Assembly: GCF_001421765.1 (NCBI RefSeq)
Contig: NZ_LMLA01000001.1
Coordinates: 1,067,959-1,131,958, forward strand
Direction: 5' to 3'
DNA length: 64,000 nucleotides
Origin: Sphingomonas sp. Leaf32
GTDB lineage: Bacteria > Pseudomonadota > Alphaproteobacteria > Sphingomonadales > Sphingomonadaceae
Notes under the pieces: generated by a model
Told to the model about the DNA's origin: nothing
Seen by the model: only the letters and a program-made list of their open reading frames with translations
Database searches by the model: none
Made by a program: the position numbers and the translations under genes
Part shown: positions 30,195 to 41,372 of the stretch, piece by piece
How the letters are laid out: each line of letters opens with the position of its first letter
Position numbering within the stretch: position 1 is the first letter of the stretch

Positions 30195-31369
30195 TCGACT
30201 ACCTCCGCTCGGGTCATCTTCAGCTTTCCACCCAGCACGGTGAACCCCAGCTGACCTTCGACCAGTGCCAGCGCATCCCGCCCGAACTGTTCGAACCGCC
30301 AGCCGCTCAGGATCGACAGCCCCTCGCGTTGCCCGGCGGCCAATGCCTCCAGATCGTCCGACCGTGCCAGCAACCGCGATGCGACCTTGATCTCGTTCGC
30401 CCGGATCTTGAGCAACAGTTTCAGCAAGTCGGCGACCAACGCGCCTTCCTTGCCCAGCGCCGGCTTGCGCTCGTCGCGACCCGGCATCTGGTCGGCGGGC
30501 AGTGGCTTGGCATTCGCCAGCGCGTCCATCATCCGTCCGCCGATGTCGTTATGCGCCCATGCCGCCGACAGCCCGCGCACCTTCGCCAGATCGCCCTGCT
30601 TGCGCGGCGGGTTGCCCGCCAGATCGGCGATCGTCTCATCCTTGACGATCCGTCCGCGCGGCAGGTTCTTGCCCTGCGCCTCCAGCTCGCGCCACTTGCC
30701 CAGCGCCTTCAGGCGTCCCAGCGCCTCGGGCTTGCGGCTGTTGACGCGGATGCGCTGCCAGACCTCTTCGGGATCGTTGAAGTAGTTGGCCGGATCGGCG
30801 ATCCGTTCCATCTCCTCGTCCAGCCACAGCCCGCGCCCGGTCTTGCGCAGCTTGCCCAGCATCTTGGGAAAGATCACCGACAGGTGAGTCACATCGGCGA
30901 TGGCGTAATCGATCTGCCGGTCGTCCAGTGGCCGCCGCGACCAATCGGTGAACCGCGCGCCCTTGTCGACGGTGATCCCCAGATAGGCGTCGACAAGGTT
31001 GGAATATCCCACCTGCTCGCCTTGCCCCAGCGCCATCGCCGCCACCTGCGTATCGAACAGGGGAAAGGGGGTCTTGCCGGTCAGGTTATAGACGATCTCG
31101 ATATCCTGCCCGCCGGCATGGAAGACCTTCAGCACGTCCTCGTTATCGGTCAGCAGGTTCAGCAGCGGGGTGAGGTCAATCCCCGGCGCCATCGGATCGA
31201 TCGCGGCGGCTTCCTCGGTATTGGCAATCTGGATGAGGCACAGCTCGGGCCAATAGCTGTTCTCGCGCATGAACTCGGTGTCGACGGCTACGAAGTCGGA
31301 CTGGGCGAGGCGGGTACAGAGGGCGGCGAGGGTCGCGCTGTCCTCGATCAACGGATGGATGTGCATCAT
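30191..31369 (-). CDS. rnd: ribonuclease D
   Basis: 3'-to-5' exoribonuclease that trims tRNA and other small RNAs. The 392-residue protein has the DEDD-type exonuclease domain: FVAVDTEFMRENSYWPELCL (Exo I with Asp and Glu), VFHAGGQDIEIVYNLTG (Exo II Asp), and DYAIADVTHLSVIFPKML (Exo III with Tyr and Asp). A C-terminal HRDC domain follows (about residues 210-285, ALKALGKWRELEAQGKNLPR). Two ATGs start it; the ribosome site is weak. It diverges from aspS over a 266-bp gap holding palindromic repeats. Confidence 0.96.
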   Translation of the reverse strand: MMHIHPLIEDSATLAALCTRLAQSDFVAVDTEFMRENSYWPELCLIQIANTEEAAAIDPMAPGIDLTPLLNLLTDNEDVLKVFHAGGQDIEIVYNLTGKTPFPLFDTQVAAMALGQGEQVGYSNLVDAYLGITVDKGARFTDWSRRPLDDRQIDYAIADVTHLSVIFPKMLGKLRKTGRGLWLDEEMERIADPANYFNDPEEVWQRIRVNSRKPEALGRLKALGKWRELEAQGKNLPRGRIVKDETIADLAGNPPRKQGDLAKVRGLSAAWAHNDIGGRMMDALANAKPLPADQMPGRDERKPALGKEGALVADLLKLLLKIRANEIKVASRLLARSDDLEALAAGQREGLSILSGWRFEQFGRDALALVEGQLGFTVLGGKLKMTRAEVVE

Positions 31370-31447
31370 GCCCGCATAGCAAGGGTTCCGCGCCTTGACA
31401 AAAGGGGGTGGGAGGGGGAAGCGCGCGGCTACGGATTAATCCGTCAT

Positions 31448-31611
31448 CCCCGCACCCGCGGGGGGCGATGCAGAATGATTTGGCGTGGAACGCCAATAGG
31501 TCTCCCCCGCACCCGCGGGGACCGCTTCGGCGTTTTGTCGCACATCGCGTTGCGACCCTATTGGGATAGCGTACTGCGCGGTCAAGCACCCGCTCCCCCG
31601 CACCTGCGGGG
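31448..31611. repeat. three short palindromic repeats (CRISPR-like core)
   Basis: Three near-identical 16-bp palindromes, CCCCGCACCCGCGGGG at 31448-31463 and 31505-31520 and CCCCGCACCTGCGGGG at 31596-31611, lie between rnd and aspS. The cores resemble type I-E CRISPR repeats, but the start-to-start distances are 57 and 91 bp rather than a constant ~61, flanks differ, and no cas gene is in the window. I read them as REP-like, not a functional array. CCAATAGG / CCTATTGG inverted repeats (31493-31500 and 31557-31564) flank the middle copy. Confidence 0.6.
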
Positions 31612-31635
31612 ATCGACGCGGCAAATAAGGTTTGA

Positions 31636-33435
31636 ATGATGCACGCCTATCGTACCCATAACTGCGGCCAGCTCACGGACGCGAACGACGGCGATACCGT
31701 CCGCCTGTCGGGCTGGGTACATCGCAAGCGCGACCATGGCGGCGTGCTGTTCATCGATCTGCGCGACCATTACGGCATCACCCAGATCGTCGCCGACAGC
31801 GATTCGCCGGCCCTCGCGCTGCTCGAATCCGCCCGGACCGAATCGGTGCTGACGATTGACGGCAATGTAAAGCTGCGCAGTGAGGCAACCAAGAACCCGA
31901 ACCTCGCCACCGGCGCGATCGAAATCTACGCCCGCGCCGCGACGATGCAGTCGGCGGCGCAGGAACTGCCAATGCCGGTGGCGGGCGAGGCCGAATATCC
32001 CGAAGACATTCGCCTGCGCTATCGCTTCCTCGACCTGCGTCGCGAACGGCTGCACGCGAACATCCTGCTGCGCTCGAACGTCATCGCGTCGCTGCGCCGC
32101 CGGATGATCGATCAGGGCTTCACCGAATTCCAGACGCCGATCCTGACCGCGTCGTCGCCCGAGGGCGCCCGCGACTATCTGGTCCCCAGCCGCGTGCATC
32201 CGGGTAAGTTCTATGCGCTGCCGCAGGCGCCGCAGATGTTCAAGCAGCTGCTGATGGTCGCGGGCTTCGATCGGTATTTCCAGATCGCACCCTGTTTCCG
32301 CGACGAAGACGCCCGCGCCGACCGTTCGCCGGGCGAGTTCTACCAGCTCGATTTCGAAATGAGCTTCGTCACGCAGGAGGACGTGTTCGCCGCGATCGAA
32401 CCCGTCCTGCACGGCGTGTTCGAGGAATATGCCAACTGGCAGGGCAAGGGCCGCACCGTCAGCCCGCTGCCGTTCCAGCGGATCCCCTATCGCGAATCGA
32501 TGCTGAAATACGGCAACGACAAGCCCGACCTGCGCAACCCGCTCATTATCACCGACGTGTCCGATCTGTTCGTCGGCTCGGGCTTCGGCCGCTTCGCCTC
32601 GATCGTCGAGGCGGGCGACGTGGTCCGCGCGGTAGCGGCGCCCAAGACCGCCGACAAGAGCCGCAAGTTCTTCGACGACATGAACGCCTGGGCGCAAGGC
32701 GAAGGGTTTGCCGGCCTCGGCTATGCCACGCGCAAGGGCGGCGAATGGGGCGGCCCGATCGCCAAGAACCATGGCGACGAAGGCATGGCGAAGATCGCCG
32801 AAGCGCTCGGCCTCGGTCCCGACGACGGCGTGTTCTTCGCCGCAGGCAAGGAAGCGCAGGCGGCCAAGCTCGCCGGCCTTGCTCGCACCCGCGTCGCGGA
32901 AACGCTGGGCCTGATCGACGACAAGCGGTTCGAGTTCTGCTGGATCGTCGACTTCCCGATGTTCGAATATGACGAGGACGCGAAGAAGGTCGACTTCAGC
33001 CACAACCCCTTCTCGATGCCGCAGGGGGAGATGGCGGCGCTGGAAACGATGAACCCGCTCGACATCCTCGCCTACCAGTATGACATCGTCTGCAACGGCG
33101 TGGAGTTGTCGTCGGGCGCGATCCGGAATCATCGTCCGGAAATCATGTACAAGGCGTTCGAGATCGCCGGCTACTCGCAGGCCGACGTCGACACGAACTT
33201 CGCGGGCATGATCAACGCGTTCAAGTTCGGCGCCCCCCCGCACGGCGGCTCGGCTCCGGGCGTGGACCGCATCGTCATGCTGCTGGCCGACGAGCCTAAC
33301 ATCCGCGAGGTCATCACCTTCCCGATGACGCAGAAGGCCGAGGACCTGATGATGGGCGCGCCCAATTACGCAACGCCCAAGCAGTTGCGGGAACTGAACA
33401 TTCGCGTGACGGTGGACGGCCCGAAGGAAGGCTGA
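31636..33435 (+). CDS. aspS: aspartyl-tRNA synthetase
   Basis: Charges tRNA-Asp, and in many alphaproteobacteria also tRNA-Asn. The 599-residue length fits the bacterial type with a GAD insert. Seen are [20 protein letters not shown] (anticodon domain), the class II motif 2 region [32 protein letters not shown], the GAD-type insert (about residues 300-420), and motif 3 in [24 protein letters not shown] precedes the start. Whether it is discriminating cannot be judged here. Confidence 0.98.
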   Translation: MMHAYRTHNCGQLTDANDGDTVRLSGWVHRKRDHGGVLFIDLRDHYGITQIVADSDSPALALLESARTESVLTIDGNVKLRSEATKNPNLATGAIEIYARAATMQSAAQELPMPVAGEAEYPEDIRLRYRFLDLRRERLHANILLRSNVIASLRRRMIDQGFTEFQTPILTASSPEGARDYLVPSRVHPGKFYALPQAPQMFKQLLMVAGFDRYFQIAPCFRDEDARADRSPGEFYQLDFEMSFVTQEDVFAAIEPVLHGVFEEYANWQGKGRTVSPLPFQRIPYRESMLKYGNDKPDLRNPLIITDVSDLFVGSGFGRFASIVEAGDVVRAVAAPKTADKSRKFFDDMNAWAQGEGFAGLGYATRKGGEWGGPIAKNHGDEGMAKIAEALGLGPDDGVFFAAGKEAQAAKLAGLARTRVAETLGLIDDKRFEFCWIVDFPMFEYDEDAKKVDFSHNPFSMPQGEMAALETMNPLDILAYQYDIVCNGVELSSGAIRNHRPEIMYKAFEIAGYSQADVDTNFAGMINAFKFGAPPHGGSAPGVDRIVMLLADEPNIREVITFPMTQKAEDLMMGAPNYATPKQLRELNIRVTVDGPKEG

Positions 33436-33443
33436 CTCGTATT

Positions 33444-33472
33444 GCGGGGCGGGGGATCAACCCCGCCCCCGC
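33444..33472. terminator. GC-rich hairpin between aspS and carbonic anhydrase
   Basis: GGGGCGGGG (33446-33454) and CCCCGCCCC (33461-33469) form a 9-bp perfect stem with a GATCAA loop, between two convergent genes. There is no T-run, so it may act in both directions or only slow the polymerase. Confidence 0.55.
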
Positions 33473-33479
33473 CGACAGG

Positions 33480-34103
33480 TTACGCGTTTTCGAACGTTTC
33501 GCCTTCGAGTACGCGCAAGCGCCCGTCGTCGATAGCGAACACCGCGCCGTGGAGCTTAAGCGTGCCGGCATCGACCCGTTCCTTGACGAACGGGAAGGTC
33601 ATCAGGTTCCTGAGTGAAACCTTCACGCCCTCCTGCTCCAGTGCCTTCTGACCTTCCGGCCCGGTGCCGTGTTCGGCGGCGACGTTTTCACGCGCTTCGT
33701 CGAGCAGATCGATCCAGTGGGCGACGAAGCCGCCTTCGCCCGGCTTGGTATTGGCCAGCGCCTGGGTCAGGCTGGCGTTCACGCCGCCACAGGCCCCGTG
33801 GCCCAGGACCAGAACTTCCTCGACTTCCAGCTTGGTGACGGCGAATTCCAGCGCCGCCGACACGCCGTGGCGACCGCCATCGTCCTCGAACGGCGGCACG
33901 AGGTTGGCGACGTTGCGCACCACGAAAATCTCACCCGGCCGCGCACCGAAGATGGTCGCCGGATCGACGCGGCTGTCCGAACAGGCGATCACCATCACCT
34001 TCGGACTCTGCCCGGTGGCCAGTTCGCTCCAGCGTTCGCGTTCCTGCTGCCATTCGGTGCCACGGAAACGGTAATAACCTTCCTTGAGGTCGCTGAAGTG
34101 CAT
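33480..34103 (-). CDS. beta-class carbonic anhydrase
   Basis: Zinc enzyme interconverting CO2 and bicarbonate. The 207-residue protein has the beta-class ligands: Cys41 in VIACSDSRVDP (with the Asp43/Arg45 dyad), and His102 and Cys105 in LVLGHGACGGV. RNVANLVPPFEDDGG and SAALEFAVTKLEVEEV are also typical. The start at 34103 is picked over an upstream in-frame codon because a GGAGA site precedes it and the domain begins at once. It converges on aspS. Confidence 0.95.
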   Translation of the reverse strand: MHFSDLKEGYYRFRGTEWQQERERWSELATGQSPKVMVIACSDSRVDPATIFGARPGEIFVVRNVANLVPPFEDDGGRHGVSAALEFAVTKLEVEEVLVLGHGACGGVNASLTQALANTKPGEGGFVAHWIDLLDEARENVAAEHGTGPEGQKALEQEGVKVSLRNLMTFPFVKERVDAGTLKLHGAVFAIDDGRLRVLEGETFENA

Positions 34104-34213
34104 CAAATAATCTCCATCATGAATTGTGCTCTTCCCTCGCGCGCTACGACGCATGACGCGACGGAATGTTGCAGGCGGTTGTTCGTTTGCCCGTGCATCG
34201 CTATCTGGGCGAC

Positions 34214-35140
34214 ATGAACGAAATGACGCCGCTCCCCCGCCCGCAGCGCGAACGCAAGCCCGACTGGATTCGCGTAAAGGCTCCGACCGGAAAAGTCGTG
34301 GCCGAAACCCGCGCGCTGATGCGGTCGAAGAGCCTGACGACGGTGTGCGAGGAAGCGGCCTGTCCGAATATCGGCGAATGCTGGTCGAAAAAGCACGCGA
34401 CCGTCATGATCCTGGGCGACACCTGCACCCGCGCCTGCGCGTTCTGCAACGTAAAGACGGGTATGCCGCGCGCGGTTGATCCGATGGAACCGCAGCATGT
34501 CGCCGAAGCGGCGGCGGCGATGGGTCTGAACCATATCGTCATTACCTCGGTCGATCGCGACGACCTGCCCGATGGTGGCGCGAAGCAGTTCGTGAAGGTG
34601 ATCGAGGCGATCCGCGCCGCGAACCCGACCACGACGATCGAGATCCTGACGCCCGATTTCCGCAACAAGCACGAGGCGGCGGTCGAGATGATCGTGGCGG
34701 CGCGCCCCGATGTCTACAACCACAATCTCGAAACCGTGCCGCGGCTCTACCCGACGATCCGTCCGGGTGCGCGCTATTATGCGTCGCTGCGCCTGCTGGA
34801 GAGCGTCAAGAAGCTCGACCCGTCGATCTTCACCAAGTCCGGCATCATGCTGGGGCTGGGCGAGGAGCGACTGGAGGTGCATCAGGTGATGGACGACATG
34901 CGTTCGGCCGATATCGATTTCCTGACGATGGGCCAGTATCTGCAGCCGACGCCGAAACACGCCAAGGTCATCGATTTCGTGACGCCCAAGGCATTCGACG
35001 GGTTCGCCGCGATCGCCCGCGCCAAGGGGTTCCTGCTGGTCGCATCGTCGCCGCTCACCCGGTCGAGCTACCACGCCGGCGACGATTTCGAACGGATGCG
35101 GGCGAACCGTGATGCCAAGCTGGGCGTCGTTCGCGCCTGA
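34214..35140 (+). CDS. lipA: lipoyl synthase
   Basis: Radical-SAM enzyme that inserts two sulfurs into octanoyl groups on E2 and H proteins. The 308-residue protein has both clusters: the auxiliary cluster CX4CX5C in [12 protein letters not shown] and the radical-SAM CX3CX2C in [44 protein letters not shown] and [20 protein letters not shown] complete the family pattern. ATG at 34214 is preferred to an upstream one at 34166. It is followed by ratA, sharing one base (TGATG). Confidence 0.98.
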   Translation: MNEMTPLPRPQRERKPDWIRVKAPTGKVVAETRALMRSKSLTTVCEEAACPNIGECWSKKHATVMILGDTCTRACAFCNVKTGMPRAVDPMEPQHVAEAAAAMGLNHIVITSVDRDDLPDGGAKQFVKVIEAIRAANPTTTIEILTPDFRNKHEAAVEMIVAARPDVYNHNLETVPRLYPTIRPGARYYASLRLLESVKKLDPSIFTKSGIMLGLGEERLEVHQVMDDMRSADIDFLTMGQYLQPTPKHAKVIDFVTPKAFDGFAAIARAKGFLLVASSPLTRSSYHAGDDFERMRANRDAKLGVVRA

Positions 35141-35640
35141 TGCCGAAGCATACCGAAACCCGTCATCTGCCCTACACGCCGGAGCAGATGTTCGACCTTG
35201 TCGCCGATGTCAGTCGCTATGGCGAGTTCCTGCCGTGGGTCAGCGCGATCCGGGTGCGATCGAACAGCGAGACGGAGATGGTCGCCGACATGATCGTCGG
35301 CTTCAAGGGCCTGCGCGAGAGCTTCACGTCGAAGGTGCAGAAGGAACGGCCCGGCCATATCCGCGTCGACTATCTCGACGGGCCGCTGAAATATCTGAAC
35401 AACGACTGGCGGTTCAAGCCGGACGGGCAGGGCGGGACGCTGGTTGAGTTCTGCGTCGATTTCCAGTTCAAGAACCGCGTGTTCGAAATGCTCGCAGGTC
35501 AGGTATTCGACCGGGCATTGCGCAAGATGATCGGCGCGTTCGAGGATCGCGCCGCCCGGCTTTACGGGGATTCGGCGACGGGTTCGTCGGACGCCGCTTC
35601 CGGCGGCAGCAGCAGTTCGAGCGCGCACAACGCCGCCTGA
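35140..35640 (+). CDS. RatA/COQ10-like START-domain protein
   Basis: A 166-residue START/SRPBCC-fold protein. In bacteria the family is labelled both ubiquinone-binding (COQ10) and ribosome-association toxin RatA; the former role is more likely here since no antitoxin partner is adjacent. Seen are TRHLPYTPEQMFDLVADVSR, FLPWVSAIRVRSNSETEMVA, ESFTSKVQKERPGHIRVDYL and VDFQFKNRVFEMLAGQVFDR. Its last 79 bp overlap the end of cinA on the other strand; the Ser/Ala-rich tail (SDAASGGSSSSSAHNAA) is in that overlap and looks unconstrained. Confidence 0.88.
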   Translation: MPKHTETRHLPYTPEQMFDLVADVSRYGEFLPWVSAIRVRSNSETEMVADMIVGFKGLRESFTSKVQKERPGHIRVDYLDGPLKYLNNDWRFKPDGQGGTLVEFCVDFQFKNRVFEMLAGQVFDRALRKMIGAFEDRAARLYGDSATGSSDAASGGSSSSSAHNAA

Positions 35641-36101
35641 AGGCGGATCGCCCCGCGCCCCAGATCGCCGAACTGGCGCAGGTCGGCGACGACCTTCGCC
35701 GGATCGCCACCCTTTTCCGCGCGGGCGAAGACGACGGTGCCGACCGGCTTCTTCTCGCTACCCCCGCCCGGCCCCGCGACGCCGGTGATCGCCACCGCGA
35801 CATCGGCCTGCGTCACCTCCAGCGCGCCCTGCGCCATGCTCCATGCCGTTGCGATCGACACCGCGCCGAAAGTTTCGATCACGTCCGAGCTGACCTTGAC
35901 CAGCCCGATCTTGGCCTCGTTCGAATAGGTCACGAAGCCTGCTTCGAACACGTCCGAACAGCCGGGGATTTCGGTGATCGCGGCGGCGACCAGCCCGCCG
36001 GTGCAGCTTTCCGCGAGCGCGATGCGGCGACCGACGGCACGATTCGCGTCGATCACCCGGCGCGCGGCTTCGATCAGTTCGGGGGGAAGTATGCTGTCCA
36101 T
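35562..36101 (-). CDS. CinA C-terminal-type nicotinamide-nucleotide amidase
   Basis: Stand-alone CinA C-terminal (PncC-type) domain of 179 residues; such enzymes deamidate NMN to NaMN in NAD recycling. The conserved start RRIALAESCTGGLVAAAITE holds the active-site Ser, and VFEAGFVTYSNEAKIGLVKV, VAVAITGVAGPGGGSEKKPV and GTVVFARAEKGG follow. The N-terminal MoCF-like domain of full CinA is absent, as is common. It starts 4 bp after the upstream gene stops, and its 3' end runs into ratA for 79 bp. Confidence 0.9.
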   Translation of the reverse strand: MDSILPPELIEAARRVIDANRAVGRRIALAESCTGGLVAAAITEIPGCSDVFEAGFVTYSNEAKIGLVKVSSDVIETFGAVSIATAWSMAQGALEVTQADVAVAITGVAGPGGGSEKKPVGTVVFARAEKGGDPAKVVADLRQFGDLGRGAIRLQAALCALELLLPPEAASDEPVAESP

Positions 36102-36105
36102 CACA

Positions 36106-36621
36106 TCAATTCCGGGCGGTCTGCCGGCACAGCGGCAGCCGCATCTGGGGGTTGGGGCGGTCGGCATCGACCTGCGCGAAGAGCACGATCAGCCCGGCGA
36201 CGTTGCGGGGCGGCAGCGCCTGGACGAGGGTCGCGGCGCGTTCGATCCGGGGGCAATCGGCCGCATCGATATTGCCGACGACCATCGGTGCGATGAGCGA
36301 CGCGACGATCGGTGCCGCAAACGCCGAATCGAGGAGCTGGATCGCCTGCGGCGCGGTCAGGCGCGACAGGGCCGCCTTGGCCTGCGGCCAGGCCGCGTCG
36401 GTTTCGGCTTCGTAGCGCGACAGGAACGGCCCGCCGCTCCGCCGCAGCAACGCGGTGGGCGGTAGGGCATTGGCGCAGCGGGCGCCCGCCTGCCGGATCA
36501 GCTCGGGCGCGACGAACAGGACCAGCGCCTCCGCTTCGGCCGGAGTGACGCAGGGCTGGGCTGCCTGCGCCGGGGCATTGGCACAGGCAGCCAGCGCCAG
36601 CAGTGCGGCCAGCCGCTTCAT
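36106..36621 (-). CDS. exported protein of unknown function
   Basis: Not recognised. A 171-residue protein with a signal peptide (MKRLAALLALAACANAPAQA) and a mature part with four cysteines (PCVTPAE, RCANALP, DCPRIER, PLCRQTA), which may form two disulfides in the periplasm. Its helical, Ala-rich content has no catalytic motif I can name. It overlaps ispDF by ATGA and is followed closely by cinA, so it is co-transcribed with isoprenoid synthesis genes; a related role is not shown. Confidence 0.68.
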   Translation of the reverse strand: MKRLAALLALAACANAPAQAAQPCVTPAEAEALVLFVAPELIRQAGARCANALPPTALLRRSGGPFLSRYEAETDAAWPQAKAALSRLTAPQAIQLLDSAFAAPIVASLIAPMVVGNIDAADCPRIERAATLVQALPPRNVAGLIVLFAQVDADRPNPQMRLPLCRQTARN

Positions 36622-37760
36622 GCTGGCACCCGGATCGTCGCGATCGCCTGTGCGGCGATACCTTCCTGCCGGCCGGTGAAGCCCAGACGCTCGCTGGTCG
36701 TCGCCTTGATGCTCACATGCCGTTCGGCAATGTCGAGCAGGTCGGATATCCGGCTCCGCATCGCGGCGCGGTGCGGGCCGATCTTGGGCGCCTCGCAGAT
36801 CAGCGTCAGGTCGACGAAATCGATGATGCCGCCCTCGGCGCGGACCAGCGATGCGGCATGTTGGAGGAACTGTCCCGATTCGGCGCCGCGCCATTGCGGA
36901 TCGCTCGGAGGAAAATGGGTGCCGATGTCGCCCGCGCCGATTGTGCCGAGCAGGGCATCGGTGATGGCATGAAGCGCGACGTCGGCATCGCTATGCCCCG
37001 ACAGGCCCCGGTCGTGCGGGATCAGCACGCCGCCCAGCCACAACTCCTCGCCCGCCTCCAGCCGGTGGACGTCGTACCCGGTAGCGCTGCGCGACACGAG
37101 CGCGGGCAGCGCGCGGGACTCGGCGACGGCGAAGTCGGCCGGATAGGTGATCTTTTCGAGCATGACGTCCCCTTCGACCATTGCCACGTCCAGACCGATC
37201 GCGCGCAGCATCTGCGCGTCGTCGGTCGCCTCGGCGGTCGCATCCCATGCGGCATGAGCGTCGCGAATGGCGTCGACCGCAAAAGCCTGCGGCGTCTGTA
37301 CGCGGACCAGCCGGTCGCGCGGTACGACATCGCCCAGCGCCGCACCGCTGAACGCCAGCGTATCGGCCACGGGCAGGACCGGTACCGCGCCCGGTGCTTG
37401 GTCCAGCGCGGCGAGCAGGCGGTCGATGGCGATGGCGGGCAGAAACGGCCGCGCGGCGTCATGGATCAGCACCCGTGCGGCATCGCCGATCGCGGCCAGC
37501 CCGGCGGCCACGCTCTCGCGCCGTGTCGCTCCGCCGATCACGAACTCGACCTCACCGACTGCCGAATGCAGCAGCGCGTCCTGTCCCGCGCCGATCACCA
37601 CCAGCACCCGGTCGATGCCGGGATGGCCGGCCAGCGCGGCATGGGCATGGGCGATCATCGCCCGTCCGGCGACGGGGGCAAATTGCTTGGGCAGGCTGCT
37701 GCCCGACCGGACGCCGGTTCCGGCGGCGACGATCAGGGCGACTGTGGGACCGGTCTGCAT
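36618..37760 (-). CDS. ispDF: bifunctional IspD/IspF (MEP pathway)
   Basis: Two steps of the MEP isoprenoid route in one 380-residue chain. Residues 1-220 are IspD, making CDP-ME from MEP and CTP: VALIVAAGTGVRSG, LPKQFAPVAGRAMIAHA, VLIHDAARPFLPAIAIDRLL. Residues 225-380 are IspF, forming the cyclodiphosphate: GYDVHRLEAGEELWLGGVLI (DxH metal ligands), GLSGHSDADVALHAITDALL and IKATTSERLGFTGRQEGIAA. The fused form is common in alphaproteobacteria. It diverges from dusB by about 90 bp. Confidence 0.97.
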   Translation of the reverse strand: MQTGPTVALIVAAGTGVRSGSSLPKQFAPVAGRAMIAHAHAALAGHPGIDRVLVVIGAGQDALLHSAVGEVEFVIGGATRRESVAAGLAAIGDAARVLIHDAARPFLPAIAIDRLLAALDQAPGAVPVLPVADTLAFSGAALGDVVPRDRLVRVQTPQAFAVDAIRDAHAAWDATAEATDDAQMLRAIGLDVAMVEGDVMLEKITYPADFAVAESRALPALVSRSATGYDVHRLEAGEELWLGGVLIPHDRGLSGHSDADVALHAITDALLGTIGAGDIGTHFPPSDPQWRGAESGQFLQHAASLVRAEGGIIDFVDLTLICEAPKIGPHRAAMRSRISDLLDIAERHVSIKATTSERLGFTGRQEGIAAQAIATIRVPA

Positions 37761-37851
37761 GGCGCCCGCCTAGCGTAAGCCGTGCGCGCCCGCCAGCCTT
37801 GCCCTCGACCGGCGGATGGCGTAGATGCTGCCCGATTTTCAGGCACAATCC

Positions 37852-38847
37852 ATGACCATAGCTCCCATTCGCATCGGCGATGTCGTCATCGACATGCCGG
37901 TTATCCTCGCGCCGATGACCGGTGTCACCGACCTGCCGTTCCGCAAGATGGTGCGGCGGCACGGGTCGGGGCTGAACGTCACCGAGATGATCGCCAGCCA
38001 GGCCGCGATCCGCGAGACGCGCCAGTCGATCCAGAAGGCGATGTGGGACCCGGCGGAAGAGCCGGTGTCGATGCAGCTCGTCGGCTGCACGCCGGTCGAG
38101 ATGGGGGAGGCCGCCAAGCTCGCCGAGGACAAGGGCGCGGCGATCATCGACATCAACATGGGCTGTCCGGTGCGCAAGGTGACGAACGGCGACGCCGGGT
38201 CGGCGCTGATGCGCGACCTGCCGCTCGCCGCCGATCTGATCGCGGCGGTGGTGAAGGCGGTGGAGGTGCCGGTGACCGTCAAGATGCGGATGGGCTGGGA
38301 TCATGCCAGCCTCAACGCCCCCGAACTCGCCCATATCGCCGAGGATCTGGGCGCGCAGATGGTGACGGTCCATGGCCGTACGCGGAACCAGATGTATCGC
38401 GACCATGCCGACTGGGCGTTCGTCCGCCGGGTGAAGGACGCGGTGAGGGTACCGGTGATCGTCAACGGCGATATCTGCTCGGTCGATGACGCGCGGACCG
38501 CACTCGACCAGTCGGGAGCCGACGGCGTGATGATCGGTCGTGGTGCCTATGGCCGGCCGTGGCTGCTCGCGCAGGTCATGGCGGCGCTGTCGGGCGGCAC
38601 CGCGCCCGCCGATCCGTCGGTCGAGGAACAATATCGCCTGATCGTCGAACATTATCACATGATGCTCGACCATTATGGCGAGGAAACCGGCGTCAACATG
38701 ATGCGCAAGCATATCGGTTGGTACACCAAGGGGCTGCACGGATCGGCCGAGTTCCGCAACAAGGTGAACCAGCAGCCGGAATCCGCCACGGTGCTGGCGA
38801 TGCTCGCCGATTTCTATGCGCCATGGTGTACGCGCGCGGCGGCGTGA
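37852..38847 (+). CDS. dusB: tRNA-dihydrouridine synthase
   Basis: FMN enzyme that reduces uridine in the D-loop of tRNA (NifR3 type). 331 residues: PVILAPMTGVTDLPFRKMVR, VSMQLVGCTPVEMGEAAKLA, IIDINMGCPVRKVTNGDAGS with the catalytic cysteine, VTVKMRMGWDHASLNAPELA, VTVHGRTRNQMYRDHADWAF and GVMIGRGAYGRPWLLAQV. An ATG at 37825 in frame would add nine residues; 37852 fits the usual short start. It begins the classic alphaproteobacterial block nifR3-ntrBCYX-hfq-hflX and overlaps ntrB by GTGA. Confidence 0.96.
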   Translation: MTIAPIRIGDVVIDMPVILAPMTGVTDLPFRKMVRRHGSGLNVTEMIASQAAIRETRQSIQKAMWDPAEEPVSMQLVGCTPVEMGEAAKLAEDKGAAIIDINMGCPVRKVTNGDAGSALMRDLPLAADLIAAVVKAVEVPVTVKMRMGWDHASLNAPELAHIAEDLGAQMVTVHGRTRNQMYRDHADWAFVRRVKDAVRVPVIVNGDICSVDDARTALDQSGADGVMIGRGAYGRPWLLAQVMAALSGGTAPADPSVEEQYRLIVEHYHMMLDHYGEETGVNMMRKHIGWYTKGLHGSAEFRNKVNQQPESATVLAMLADFYAPWCTRAAA

Positions 38848-39889
38848 GCGCGGGCGAAGGGATGCCTTCGTTCGCCGAGCTGTTCACCGGCCTGCCGGTG
38901 GCGGCGCTGGTGCTCGACGAGGCTGGCTGTATCGCCCATGCCAATGGGGCGGCGGAACTGCTGCTGAACCAGTCGGACCGGGCGATGCGCGGGCTGTCGC
39001 TTGAACAGATCGTCTCGCTGCCGCCGGGCTATGGCGATCCGCGCGATGGGCGGACCTTCGTCAGCTACGATTGCGAATTGCAGTTGCGACGCGGCGGGCG
39101 GCTGCGGGTCGACTTCCACGACAGCCCGGCGACCCACGGGTCGGCGTGGCGGGTCGTCATGCTCAATGGCATTCGCGACGGTCATATCGGGTCGCGTGCG
39201 GCGGGTGCCCGTGCCGCGATCGGTGCGGCGGCGATGCTGGGGCACGAGATCAAGAACCCCTTGTCCGGCATTCGCGGCGCGGCGCAGCTGCTGGCGGGCG
39301 ACGTGGACGACCGCAGCGTGCTGACCGACCTCATCATCGCAGAGGTCGATCGCATCGCCGCGCTGATCGATCGGATGCAGGAATTCACCGACGACCGTCC
39401 GCGCGCGTTGCAGGTGCAGAACATCTACCCCGTCCTCGCCCATGCGGTGCAGCTGGCGTCCGCCGGCTTCGCGCGGGGGATCGTGATCGAGGAGCGCTTC
39501 GACCCCTCGCTGCCACCCGTCCGGATCGACCGCGATGCGTTCGTCCAGGTGCTGGTGAACCTCCTGAAGAATGCCGCCGAGGCGCTGGAGGAGGTCGAGC
39601 AGCCGCGCATCATCCTCGGCACCGCCTATCGCCACGGCATGTCGCACGGCATCGGCGGGGGCGAGCGCCGGGCGGTGCCGATCGAACTGACCGTGACCGA
39701 CAATGGCCCCGGCGCGCCCGCCGACATCGCCGGGCACCTGTTCGAACCGTTTGTTTCGGGCAAGCGGGAGGGGCGGGGCTTCGGCCTGCCGATGGTCGAG
39801 AAACTGGTCGGCGAGATGAATGGCTTCGTCCGCTATGCCCGCGAAGGATATCCGCCGATGACCGTATTCCGCCTTCACCTGCCGCGCGC

Positions 39890-39893
<4 letters not shown>
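38844..39893 (+). CDS. ntrB: nitrogen-regulation sensor kinase NtrB
   Basis: Cytosolic sensor kinase that phosphorylates NtrC under nitrogen limitation, usually under PII control. 349 residues: a PAS domain (ALVLDEAGCIAHANGAAELL), the phospho-acceptor His in MLGHEIKNPLSGIRGAAQLL, the N box in VLVNLLKNAAEALEEVEQPR, G boxes VTDNGPGAPADIAGHLFEPF and REGRGFGLPMVEKLV. GTG at 38844 overlaps the dusB stop (GTGA); ATG at 38862 is another possible start. It overlaps ntrC by ATGA. Confidence 0.95.
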
Positions 39894-41344
<1,451 letters not shown>

Positions 41345-41372
41345 TCCTGTTACCGGACGATTGCGGTGCGAT

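Noticed and set aside
31448..31611. A functional CRISPR array
   Set aside because: Only three cores, irregular spacing, diverging flanks and no cas genes.
35140..35640. RatA as a toxin of a toxin-antitoxin pair
   Set aside because: No RatB-like or other antitoxin gene is adjacent; lipA is upstream and the COQ10-type role fits better.
36106..36621. A dedicated isoprenoid function for the gene after ispDF
   Set aside because: Only position supports it; the exported, cysteine-bearing protein shows no related domain.
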